Shown piece by piece: positions 7,733 through 14,737 of a stretch of 64,000 nt of DNA. Within the stretch, counting starts at the first letter, position 1. The number at the start of each line of letters is the position of its first letter. The position numbers and the translations under genes are program-made. The notes under the pieces were generated by a model, which did not search any database, had not been told where the DNA came from, and saw only the letters and a program-made list of their open reading frames with translations. This DNA is from Sphaerisporangium album (GTDB lineage: Bacteria > Actinomycetota > Actinomycetes > Streptosporangiales > Streptosporangiaceae): contig NZ_QOIL01000009.1 of the NCBI RefSeq assembly GCF_003323745.1, positions 248,001-312,000 on the forward strand. The letters run 5' to 3'.

Positions 7733-8101
7733 GTGATGAATGGGATGAAGATGACGCGCAGCCGTGCCCAGGACCCGAATGTCTGCGGAGTGACCGCCGC
7801 GATCGCCGTGATCGACGGCAAATGGAAGACAATTTTGCTCTGGCTCCTGGAATCCGGTCCGCGCCGCCCCGGCGAGCTGCGTCGGCGACTGCCGGGCCTC
7901 ACCGAGAAGGTGCTGACTCAGACGCTCCGGGAGATGGAGGTCGACGGACTGGTCCACCGGGAGGTGCACGATGTTCGGCCACTGAAGACCGTGTACTCCC
8001 TGACCGCGTTCGGCCACGAACTCTCAGAAGCGCTGGCGCCTCTTTCCGACTGGGGCCACCGCCGTCTGGAGACGCTGGCCGAGGCCCAATCGGTCTCCTG
8101 A
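7733..8101 (+). CDS. HxlR-family winged-helix transcriptional regulator
   Basis: The 122-residue protein has the HxlR winged-helix domain. Signature segments are VIDGKWKTILLWLL, RPGELRRRLPGLTEKVLTQT and REMEVDGLVHREV, with a single Cys in NVCGVT as in redox- or aldehyde-sensing members. It is divergently transcribed from the imine reductase across a 31-bp gap, so one operator there would control both genes. Several in-frame starts (7733 GTG, 7736, 7745, 7751 ATG) exist and no ribosome binding site decides between them. Family members mostly act as repressors or activators of the adjacent oxidoreductase. Confidence 0.88.
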   Translation: MMNGMKMTRSRAQDPNVCGVTAAIAVIDGKWKTILLWLLESGPRRPGELRRRLPGLTEKVLTQTLREMEVDGLVHREVHDVRPLKTVYSLTAFGHELSEALAPLSDWGHRRLETLAEAQSVS

Positions 8102-8287
8102 TACACCGCGAACCTCCCCGTCTCATCTGGATCTGACGGCCCTCCGCAACCGCCCACGACCAAGCTTCAGGCCGCTCCCGGCCCGCCGACAAGTACCCAC
8201 AAAAAAGTGGCTACCGCAGGTAGCGCGGAGTACCGGAGAAGAGAAGGTCACCCGGTCGTGGTTCGATTTATCGCGTGTAATAATTAA

Positions 8288-8366
8288 TTATCTGCGATAT
8301 CGGCCAACGCGAGCAGGCGAAACACCACCCCGATCCGGGGTCGGTTCGCACTGCTTATCTGCGATA
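8288..8366. repeat. Exact 12-bp direct repeats upstream of a recombinase remnant
   Basis: TTATCTGCGATA occurs at 8288-8299 and 8355-8366, starts 67 bp apart, in an AT-rich island unlike its surroundings. A related inverted half (TATCGC near 8269) faces the first copy. They lie immediately before the broken recombinase starting at 8385 and may be recombinase or regulator binding sites. The intergenic stretch 8102-8384 holds nothing else recognisable. Confidence 0.6.
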
Positions 8367-8384
8367 GAACTGAGGGGGCGGATC

Positions 8385-9228
8385 ATGGGCGAACTGGCTC
8401 GCCTCGACCGCAGCGGATCACCCACCTTGCTCGCCGCGGTCGCCGCCTACCTCGCCACCCTCGCCGGTCCCGAACAGCACCAGACGCGCCGCGCCTACCG
8501 CTCCACCCTCCGGGCCCTGGCCGCCGAATTCGCACCCGCCGACCCCGCGACCGGCAAGCCGTCGCCGTTCGCCGTCGCCGAGTTCGACCGCGAGGCCAAC
8601 GTCGACCGCCTCACCACCTGGTTCGGCGATCAGTGGAACGACAGGGCGGCCGCGACGTTCAACCGGCACCTGGACGCGCTCCGCTCGGCGGTCGCCTTCT
8701 GGCAGGACCAGGCCGGATGGCTGTCGGCCGACCCGACCCGCCTGCTCCGGCGACGCGGCCGCGCCCCCGACCGGACCCGGGCAATGTCGATCTCCGAGAT
8801 CGAGGCGCTGTTCGACATGGAGGTGCCGATCCGGGAGAAGACACTGTGGCGGATGCTGTACGAATCCGCCGCCCGCTCCAGCGAAGTCCTCGCCCTGGAC
8901 GTCCCAGGACCTGGATCTGAAGAACCGGCGCGCCAAGGTCACCCGCAAGGGCTCGGCGGTGGATGTCATCGTCTGGCAGACCGGCACAGCCCGCCTGTTG
9001 CCCAAGCTGCTGAACGGGCGCAAGAAGGGGCCGGTGTTCCTCACCGAACGCAAAGCCCGCGTCGCCCTGGCCGCCGCAGACCTCGACCCCGTCACCGGGC
9101 GGGCCCGCCTGTCCTACCGGCGGGCCGAGGAACTGTTCACCGACCTCACCCGGCCGCTGGCCCACCCCGACATCACCGACCCCGTCCTGCTCGCCGCGGC
9201 CGAGCCATGGACGCTGCACGATCTCCGG
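8385..9228 (+). pseudogene. Tyrosine recombinase, frameshifted and truncated
   Basis: Residues 1-172 in the first frame form a SAM-like N-terminal domain and the start of the catalytic domain, including the first catalytic Arg in YESAARSSEVLALDV. At about 8905 one extra C in GTCCCAGG shifts the frame. Reading on in the +1 frame restores DLDLKNRRAK, VTRKGSAVDVIVWQTG and finally EPWTLHDLR, the HxLR catalytic box. Homology stops there at about 9228, and the sequence becomes antisense to the opposing integrase. The last His/Trp and nucleophilic Tyr boxes are missing, so the enzyme is dead. It is preceded by the 12-bp repeats. Confidence 0.75.
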
Positions 9229-10638
9229 GCCTGTGGCCATCAGGGCGCCGATGACCTCGGCCGCGTGCCGGGCGGCCTCGGGCGACAGCCTGCTGTAGAC
9301 CTCGGCCAGCGCCAGGACGTCCGCGGGCACGGCCAGCCCGAGGGCCGGGGTCGCGGGCGCCGGGTCAGGGTCGCGGGGGGCGGCCATCACGGTGTCGATG
9401 ACGTCGGCGGCCTGGCGGTCGGCCTCGGGCGACAGGTGGCCGTACACGTCGGCGGTGATCACGATCGACTCGTGGCCGAGCCGCTTGGACACGGTGTCCA
9501 GCGAGACGTTCTCCGCCAGGAGGCTCAGCGCGTGCGCGTGGCGGAACTTGTGCGGGGTCGCGGCCGTCTCGATCTGGCGTTCGCGTGCCTTCTCCACGAC
9601 CTTGGACCAGTGGGTCTGGTGCCAGCCGGAGGAGTTCAGGATCCCGCCGCGGGCGCCGGTGAAGATCAGGCCCTTGGCCGGCGCGTCCTTCATCCGGCGC
9701 TTGAGCATCAGCACGACGCTGTCGGGGATCCGGATCGTGCGCAGCCCGGCGTCGCTCTTGGCGTACGGCGCGAGGTAGTTGCGCCGGTGCTCGTCTTCCT
9801 TGACGACCTGGGCGACGGTGAGCAGCTTGCGCCTCAGGTCGATGTCGACCGGCCGCAGCGCGATCATCTCGCCCCAGCGCAGCCCGGTGCCCATCGCCAG
9901 GGTGACGATGTCGCCGGCGAGCTGGGACACCTGGTAGGCGATGGCGATCCAGTCGGCGATCTCCAGGCCTGTGGGCACCTGCTCCAGGGTCACCGTCCGC
10001 CCCGGCCGCTCGGGCAGGATCACCCCGACGCAGGGGTTGACCTCGATCGGGATGGTCTTCTGGCGGGCCGCCCACGACCGCGCGGGCGAGATGACGCCGC
10101 CGTGGACGTTGGAGATCGTCTTGGGCGAGTAGGGGATCCGCTCGCCCTTGCGCAGGTAGGTGCGCCCGCTCATCCAGAACACCCACGCCTGGATGACCTC
10201 GGTGACGACCTCGGTGACGGACAGCCCGCCGAGGGGGCCCAGGCGGGTCTTGTCCTCCAGGGTGACGATCGCGCCGCGGACGTGGGCGTCGTACAGGCGC
10301 CGGTACCCGGCGACCTGACGGGAATTGGCCTTGCCGGTCTTGCTGAGCCAGGCGAGGTAGGCGTAGACGACGGCGGTCAGGGTGACCGCCGCCGCGGTGT
10401 CGGCCGGCTCGACGGGTTCGGCCGGTTGGAGCATCAGCCCGCGGCAGCCCGGGGGGTAGCCCTCGGGGCGCCGGTCTCCCGCGGCCTCGACCTTGGCCTT
10501 GAACTTCCTGGCGACGGTGACGCTGTCGCAGGTCTCGCCGTCTTCGCGCCCGTCGCGTGTTCCGCCCTCGCGCCAGCAGACGCGGAAGGTGGTACGGCCG
10601 GTGCGGTTACTGATCCTCTTTCGGATCCATGCTGCCAT
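8659..10638 (-). CDS. Tyrosine site-specific integrase of the tRNA-Ser element
   Basis: The integrase occupies roughly 9230-10638. Its catalytic residues are all visible: Arg in MGTGLRWGEMIAL, HKFRH box, and LGHESIVITADVYGH with the nucleophile Tyr. The ATG at 10638 is preferred over the GTG at 10647 because AAGGGG lies eight bases upstream of it. The frame continues past the junction at about 9230 and only stops at 8659, adding about 190 residues that are antisense to the broken recombinase and have no protein-like features. The natural C-terminus has therefore been lost. A duplicated helical segment precedes the junction. The gene starts 140 bp from tRNA-Ser, as expected for the element's own integrase. 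Confidence 0.8.
   Translation of the reverse strand: MAAWIRKRISNRTGRTTFRVCWREGGTRDGREDGETCDSVTVARKFKAKVEAAGDRRPEGYPPGCRGLMLQPAEPVEPADTAAAVTLTAVVYAYLAWLSKTGKANSRQVAGYRRLYDAHVRGAIVTLEDKTRLGPLGGLSVTEVVTEVIQAWVFWMSGRTYLRKGERIPYSPKTISNVHGGVISPARSWAARQKTIPIEVNPCVGVILPERPGRTVTLEQVPTGLEIADWIAIAYQVSQLAGDIVTLAMGTGLRWGEMIALRPVDIDLRRKLLTVAQVVKEDEHRRNYLAPYAKSDAGLRTIRIPDSVVLMLKRRMKDAPAKGLIFTGARGGILNSSGWHQTHWSKVVEKARERQIETAATPHKFRHAHALSLLAENVSLDTVSKRLGHESIVITADVYGHLSPEADRQAADVIDTVMAAPRDPDPAPATPALGLAVPADVLALAEVYSRLSPEAARHAAEVIGALMATGPEIVQRPWLGRGEQDGVGDVGVGQRPGEVGEQFLGPPVGQAGPPGDGVEVCGGQGDAGFAFGEEHRPLLAPVQQLGQQAGCAGLPDDDIHRRALAGDLGAPVLQIQVLGRPGRGLRWSGRRIRTASATVSSPGSAPPCRTAPRSRRSTLPGSGRGRGRVAGAGGSGRPTAIRPGPARRRPPSGARPGAG
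9235..9453 (-). repeat. Internal duplication of the integrase C-terminal helix segment
   Basis: About 72 bp at 9382-9453 (encoding YGHLSPEADRQAADVIDTVM) recurs in diverged form at 9235-9306 (YSRLSPEAARHAAEVIGALM), offset by 147 bp, or 49 codons. The first copy carries the catalytic Tyr neighbourhood and the second sits just before the deletion junction. Confidence 0.65.
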
Positions 10639-10693
10639 GTCTGGCACCCCTTTTGATCAGGGGTAGGCACCACCGCCACAGGGACCCGCGTTA

Positions 10694-10727
10694 AAGATCA
10701 TGTCTGTAAATGTGCTGTCATGATCTT
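10694..10727. repeat. Inverted repeat between integrase and tRNA
   Basis: AAGATCATG (10694-10702) and CATGATCTT (10719-10727) form a perfect 9-bp inverted repeat with an AT-rich 16-base spacer. It lies between the integrase start and the attachment core and contains the motifs shared with the far end of the element. Likely an integrase or excisionase binding region, or an int operator. Confidence 0.5.
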
Positions 10728-10737
10728 GAACACGAAA

Positions 10738-10770
10738 GGCCTCCGAGCAAGTTCTAGCAGCTCAGAGGCC
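10738..10770 (-). terminator. Terminator downstream of tRNA-Ser
   Basis: On the minus strand GGCCTCTGAGC pairs with GCTCGGAGGCC (one G-U pair, 11-base loop) and is followed by TTTCGTG. It begins 9 bp after the tRNA 3' end and so serves as the present terminator of the tRNA. It is element DNA that replaced the original terminator now at 3925-3951. Confidence 0.7.
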
Positions 10771-10778
10771 CTATTTAG

Positions 10779-10804
10779 TGGCGGTGGAGGTGGGATTTGA
10801 ACCC
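10779..10804 (-). repeat. Attachment site in the tRNA-Ser 3' end
   Basis: This is the tRNA-side copy of the exact 26-bp direct repeat shared with 3973-3998. The repeat begins at the A of CCA and ends in the T-stem. The integrase gene lies just inside it. It defines an element of about 6.8 kb. Confidence 0.85.
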
Positions 10805-10868
10805 ACGGATGGGTTGCCCCATCACACGCTTTCGAGGCGTGCGCCCTCGGCCACTAGGCGACTCCACC
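10779..10868 (-). tRNA. tRNA-Ser (anticodon CGA)
   Basis: The minus strand folds as a class II tRNA. The acceptor GGTGGAG pairs with CTCCACC and is followed by discriminator G and encoded CCA. A D-arm with GCCTAGTGG, an anticodon stem CACGC/GCGTG with loop CTCGAAA (anticodon CGA, reading UCG), a long variable arm (GATGGG/CCCATC) and a T-arm GTGGGTTCAAATCCCAC complete it. The 3' 26 bases are duplicated at 3973-3998 by insertion of the element, and the gene stays functional. It is next to tadA. Confidence 0.93.
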
Positions 10869-10930
10869 GCCGAGCAGCTTACCGGATCCGGGACACTGCT
10901 CGCGCGTCGGTGGCCAGGGGCCAGGGGTGT

Positions 10931-11392
10931 TCAGCGACGGCGGCCGGCGAAGAAGTCCGTGAGGACGGACGCGCACTCGTCGGCGAGCACGCCGAGCATC
11001 ACCTCCGGGCGGTGGTTCAGCCGGCGGTCGCGGACGACGTCCCAGAGAGAACCGGCCGCGCCCGCCTTCTCGTCCACGGCGCCGTAGACGACGCGGTCCA
11101 CCCGGGCGAGCACCGCGGCCCCGGCGCACATCGTGCACGGCTCCAGGGTGACGACCAGAGTGCAGCCGGACAGGCGCCACTCGCCGCGCGCCCGGGCCGC
11201 CGCGCGCAGCGCGAGGATCTCGGCGTGTGCCGTGGGATCCGCGCCGGCCTCGCGGTCGTTGCCGGCGGCGGCCAGCACCTCGCCCCCGGACCCGAGGACG
11301 ACGGCCCCGACGGGCACCTCGCCCCGCCGCCCCGCCTCGACGGCCTCGGCCAGCGCGAGCCGCATGGGCTTCTCGAAGGATGGCACGCTCAC
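10931..11392 (-). CDS. tadA: tRNA-specific adenosine deaminase TadA
   Basis: The 153-residue enzyme converts A34 to inosine in the tRNA-Arg(ACG) anticodon. Zinc and catalytic residues are at His56-Ala57-Glu58 (HAE) and Cys86/Cys89 (PCTMC). The tRNA-binding helix follows the conserved RVVYGA segment. Start GTG/ATG at 11392 fits the family length of 150-160. It is near tRNA-Ser on the same strand and close to two TadA-associated protein genes, an arrangement common in actinobacteria. Confidence 0.96.
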   Translation of the reverse strand: MSVPSFEKPMRLALAEAVEAGRRGEVPVGAVVLGSGGEVLAAAGNDREAGADPTAHAEILALRAAARARGEWRLSGCTLVVTLEPCTMCAGAAVLARVDRVVYGAVDEKAGAAGSLWDVVRDRRLNHRPEVMLGVLADECASVLTDFFAGRRR

Positions 11393-11587
11393 AGAAGTGA
11401 TTCTCCGCCGCCACCACGCCCCGCGTCGAAACGCCGCACCAGTTGGCTGCCCACGGAGGTACGCCGGGCGCCCCGCCGTATGGCGGCGGCCCGGATTCGC
11501 CGTGCCTCCCCCGCCGACCCCTGGCGCCGTGTGAAGCGCCGGAGCGAGCGAAAGGAGGGGATCCGGCGGTTGTGACGAGACGCCGGG

Positions 11588-12079
11588 CTAGCGGAGGCGG
11601 TCGAACTCGTCGGCGAAGGAGAGCTTCTCGGCGATCACCGACAGGGTGTCGGCGGGCAGCACGCCTTCCTCCATGCTGAGCTCCAGCAGCTCCTCGGCGC
11701 TGACCCCGAGGTCGCGGAGCAGTTCGAAGTCCCCTGCCGGGCGGACGCCGACGTCGGCGTCCTTGTCGGGCACCACCACCCCGGCCAGCTCGTTGAAGAG
11801 CTCCCCGAGGGGGTCGCCCGCGGCGGCGTGGGCGTCGGAGAGGAACGCGCGGGGCTCGGCCTCGTCCTCGTAGCGGACGAGGGCGAACCACTCGTCCTCC
11901 ACCTCGACGCAGAGGAGGGCGAGTTCGTCGCCGCTCAGCCCCAGGGCCTCCTGGACGGCGTCACCCAGGTCGTCGGCGATCTCGACGCTCTCGAGATCGA
12001 CCTCGGAGCCGCTCCACCCGTCGGGCAGGCGGACGAAGGCCGCGGCGAACAGTGAGCTGCGGGATGGTCTCGAGGGCAT
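11588..12079 (-). CDS. tRNA adenosine deaminase-associated protein, copy 2
   Basis: The 163-residue acidic protein belongs to the actinobacterial family found beside tadA. Its recognisable parts are LFAAAFVRLPDGWSGSEVDL at the start, an Asp/Glu-rich middle, and a paired-helix end (LLRDLGVSAEELLELSMEEG). The biochemical role is unknown; association with TadA is by gene neighbourhood. It follows a shorter paralogue by 17 bp on the same strand and lies 195 bp before tadA, so the three may be co-transcribed. Confidence 0.82.
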   Translation of the reverse strand: MPSRPSRSSLFAAAFVRLPDGWSGSEVDLESVEIADDLGDAVQEALGLSGDELALLCVEVEDEWFALVRYEDEAEPRAFLSDAHAAAGDPLGELFNELAGVVVPDKDADVGVRPAGDFELLRDLGVSAEELLELSMEEGVLPADTLSVIAEKLSFADEFDRLR

Positions 12080-12096
12080 GTTCGCGGCTCCCGAGG

Positions 12097-12585
12097 TCAG
12101 CCAATGGCTGAGTCGACGGCACGTTCAAACGGCTGGGAGAACCCGAGCCGCGCGGCGATGCTGGAAAGCACCTCGTCAGGCAGCAGTTCGAGGTCTCCGG
12201 AGAGAGCGCCGAGCTCCATCTCGTCGAGCCCGAGATCGGCGAAGATCGACAGATCTCCCGCGGGAAGGACCATGTCCAGATCCTCCTCCTCGGGCACCGG
12301 GACGTCGAGGAACTCGAGGACCTGCTGGGCGAGGGGCCAGTCCCATGCCGCCGTGATGTCGGACAGGAAGACGTCGACGCGCTCACCGAACACCCGTAAT
12401 GCCACGAAGAAGTCATCCCCAACGGCGACGAGGCCAATCGTGGCGCCCATGCTCGGCTGCTGGCGCAGCGCGTGGATGAGACCGTGCAGGTCGGCCGTGA
12501 GGCCCACGGGCAGCATCTCGGCTTCCCAGCGGTCGTCCTCGCGGTAGACCACGATGGCGAAGTCAAGAGCATCTACGTCTGTCAT
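12097..12585 (-). CDS. tRNA adenosine deaminase-associated protein, copy 1
   Basis: The 162-residue protein aligns by eye with its downstream neighbour: [17 protein letters not shown] matches the opening of copy 2, and [20 protein letters not shown] matches the C-terminal paired helices. It is also strongly acidic. I chose ATG 12585 because GGTGGGG lies five bases upstream; ATG 12621 without a ribosome binding site is an alternative. The two genes look like an old tandem duplication. It is divergent from upp across about 180 bp. Confidence 0.8.
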   Translation of the reverse strand: MTDVDALDFAIVVYREDDRWEAEMLPVGLTADLHGLIHALRQQPSMGATIGLVAVGDDFFVALRVFGERVDVFLSDITAAWDWPLAQQVLEFLDVPVPEEEDLDMVLPAGDLSIFADLGLDEMELGALSGDLELLPDEVLSSIAARLGFSQPFERAVDSAIG

Positions 12586-12763
12586 CTTCACCCCACCGAC
12601 GCGGTTCTTACGGTTGGCCATGCTCGCAGAATCCCTGGGCCCCCGTACGGCCGTCGGGCAAATTGTGATCAAAAACGGGGGGCCACGGCCTGCTTCGGGT
12701 GCGATGGCCGGTACCGACCCGCTCGTACCGTTCACCGGGCCCCACGAGATACCGTTGGCACCC

Positions 12764-13402
12764 ATGAAGACCCTCGTCGTCGACCACCCGCTCGTCGCCC
12801 ACAAGCTGACCACGCTTCGCGACGAGCGCACGGACTCCCCGACGTTCCGTCGTCTCGCGGACGAACTCGTCACCCTGCTGGCCTACGAGGCGACGCGGGA
12901 CGTGCGGGTCACCGACGCGACGGTCACCACCCCGGTCGGCCCGGCCCAGGGCGTGCGGCTGACGCGCCCGGCGCCGCTGGTGGTGCCGATCCTGCGAGCG
13001 GGGCTCGGCATGCTCGACGGGATGACCCGTCTGCTGCCGACGGCCGAGGTCGGCTTCATCGGCATGATCCGGGACGAGGGCACGCTCAAGGCGCAGACGT
13101 ACGCGACGCGCTTGCCGGAGGACCTTTCCGGCCGCCAGTGCTTCGTACTCGACCCCATGCTGGCGACCGGCGGCACCCTCGCCGCGGCGATCCAGCTGCT
13201 GTTCGACCGGGGAGCGGACGACGTGACGGCCATCTGCCTGCTCGCCGCGCCCGAGGGCCTGGCGTACGTCGAGAGCCTCTTCGCCGACTACGGCAACCCG
13301 GTGCGCGTGGTGACGGCCGCTCTGGACGAGCGGCTGAACGAGCACGGCTACATCGTTCCCGGGCTGGGGGACGCCGGCGACCGTCTGTACGGGGTCGTCT
13401 AG
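12764..13402 (+). CDS. upp: Uracil phosphoribosyltransferase
   Basis: The 212-residue enzyme salvages uracil with PRPP to give UMP. It begins [20 protein letters not shown] and contains [13 protein letters not shown] and the PRPP-binding loop [13 protein letters not shown]. The C-terminal uracil pocket [15 protein letters not shown] is intact. Length and start agree with family members. The longer frame beginning at 12554 overlaps the divergent gene and is not used. Confidence 0.96.
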   Translation: MKTLVVDHPLVAHKLTTLRDERTDSPTFRRLADELVTLLAYEATRDVRVTDATVTTPVGPAQGVRLTRPAPLVVPILRAGLGMLDGMTRLLPTAEVGFIGMIRDEGTLKAQTYATRLPEDLSGRQCFVLDPMLATGGTLAAAIQLLFDRGADDVTAICLLAAPEGLAYVESLFADYGNPVRVVTAALDERLNEHGYIVPGLGDAGDRLYGVV

Positions 13403-13502
13403 GTCTCTTGGGGCTTTCGAGGCCCTAGGCGCCCTTGGGTCATCGGAGTCGTCCGATTCCTTTTCCTTCGTCTTCCTCTGCTTGACACACGTCTCGTTAC
13501 AT

Positions 13503-13528
13503 ACTGTGTTTCAGTGGGTACACACAGT
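13503..13528. promoter_or_regulatory. Inverted repeat and TTGACA-like promoter before the three-helix gene
   Basis: TTGACA lies at about 13483, followed by an inverted repeat ACTGTGT (13503-13509) and ACACAGT (13522-13528). The repeat would overlap the -10 to +20 region of a promoter for the gene at 13588. A regulatory role is inferred. Confidence 0.35.
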
Positions 13529-13587
13529 GATGACGATGTCATTGTGTTCCCGGCATCTCCTGCCGTGGACGCGCACCTGGGAGAGCT

Positions 13588-13806
13588 ATGGACCAGCGGC
13601 CCGAGATTGACGCCTACACACAGGTCGAGACCGTGCTCAAGGTCGAGTTCGCCGGGGTGCATCCCGCCGCGACGGTGGCCCGCTGCATCGAGGCGGCTCA
13701 CCACGGCGCGATGGAAGTCACTGGTTACGCGTACCCGGGCTTGGTGGAGCGAATCGCACGCAAGCACCTCCAGGTGCTCGCCGTGGTCGCCGCCGAGCAG
13801 GAGTGA
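13588..13806 (+). CDS. Small three-helix-bundle type protein
   Basis: A 72-residue soluble protein predicted to be wholly helical, with VETVLKVEFAGVHPAATVAR and LVERIARKHLQVLAV as the clearest parts. This resembles short actinobacterial proteins named for a three-helix dimerisation domain, with no known function. A GGGAGAGCT sequence precedes the ATG. It stands alone between upp and the membrane-protein pair. Confidence 0.7.
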   Translation: MDQRPEIDAYTQVETVLKVEFAGVHPAATVARCIEAAHHGAMEVTGYAYPGLVERIARKHLQVLAVVAAEQE

Positions 13807-13922
13807 CGCAGGTCACATCCAGACCCCTGAAGACTGTGGGGTCAGGATGCGCTTTACCCGGCCCGTCCGCTGGGTAATGTATACGGTGGGTGCAGTGGGT
13901 GAGTGGTTAAACGGAGGCGGCA

Positions 13923-14081
13923 GTGCAGGTCAAGAAGGTTCTAACGTACGCAGCCATCGCGTTTGTGGCTTTCTACCTGTTCACCAGACCGGCTGACGCG
14001 GCCAGCGCGGTCCAGGGAGCAATGAACACTGTGGTGAATGCAGCGGATTCGCTGGCGCTATTCTTCACGAAGCTGACATGA
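13923..14081 (+). CDS. 52-residue membrane mini-protein, coupled to the PH-domain gene
   Basis: The GTG start at 13923 has GGAGG five bases upstream. The product opens MQVKKVLTYAAIAFVAFYLF, a single membrane segment, followed by a short amphipathic tail (NTVVNAADSLALFFTKLT). Its stop overlaps the start of the next gene (ATGA at 14078-14081), so the two are translationally coupled. The pair occurs together in many actinobacteria as far as I recall. A role in placing the PH-domain protein at the membrane is plausible but not shown. Confidence 0.8.
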   Translation: MQVKKVLTYAAIAFVAFYLFTRPADAASAVQGAMNTVVNAADSLALFFTKLT

Positions 14082-14605
14082 GGCTGGTGACCCACGGGGA
14101 CTCTGCTCCGTCGTCGGTCAACCGTTACCTTCTCCCCCAGGAACACCAAGTCATCATGGTGCGGCGCCACCCGGCCGTGCTGTTGCGGCCGGTCGCCGAG
14201 GTCTTCGGCGGCCTGGTCCTGGCAGGACTGCTGAGCAAGTGGCTCGGAGAGAACCAGGGCTCACAGGCGTTGGTCATCGTCTGGTGGGCCTGGCTCCTCT
14301 TACTGATCCGCTTCGTGTGGAAAGTGGCGGAGTGGTCGGTCGACTACTTCGTGGTGACCTCGAAACGCATGCTATTGACAAGAGGTCTGATAACCCGTCG
14401 AGTGGACATGATGCCCCTCGGCAAGGTCACGGACATGAGCTTCCAGCGCTCACTGCTGGGCCGCATGCTCGGCTACGGCGAGTTCGTCCTGGAGTCGGCC
14501 GGCCAAGATCAGGCCCTGTCGACGGTCCCCTTCATTCCGTATCCGGAGACCTTGTACCTGGAGGTCTGTCAGATGCTGTTTCCCGGCTCTGACGACGATG
14601 ATTAG
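14078..14605 (+). CDS. Membrane protein with bacterial PH (YdbS-type) domain
   Basis: The 175-residue protein has two membrane segments at about residues 45-62 and 66-84 and then a bPH2/YdbS domain. Diagnostic segments are DYFVVTSKRMLLTRGLITRR, MPLGKVTDMSFQRSLLGRML and GYGEFVLESAGQDQAL. It ends in an acidic SDDDD tail. Such proteins are widespread and poorly understood membrane proteins. The start overlaps the mini-protein gene upstream, and a terminator follows. Confidence 0.88.
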   Translation: MRLVTHGDSAPSSVNRYLLPQEHQVIMVRRHPAVLLRPVAEVFGGLVLAGLLSKWLGENQGSQALVIVWWAWLLLLIRFVWKVAEWSVDYFVVTSKRMLLTRGLITRRVDMMPLGKVTDMSFQRSLLGRMLGYGEFVLESAGQDQALSTVPFIPYPETLYLEVCQMLFPGSDDDD

Positions 14606-14620
14606 TCCGCTTTCGTCCTG

Positions 14621-14656
14621 AATCCCGAGGCGTGAGACAACTTCACCCTCGGGATT
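14621..14656 (+). terminator. Terminator hairpin after the PH-domain gene
   Basis: AATCCCGAGG (14621-14630) and CCTCGGGATT (14647-14656) form a perfect 10-bp stem 16 bp after the stop codon, followed by CTTGA. Confidence 0.7.
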
Positions 14657-14737
14657 CTTGACGTGGGTATACCCGATTCGGCTCCTTCGTGCCATCATGG
14701 CGGAACCATTGACCATATCCCCGCCCTAAGAGATCAC

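Noticed and set aside
8959-10656. 565-residue plus-strand open frame
   Set aside because: Only its first ~90 residues are protein-like and belong to the frameshifted recombinase. The rest is antisense to the integrase.
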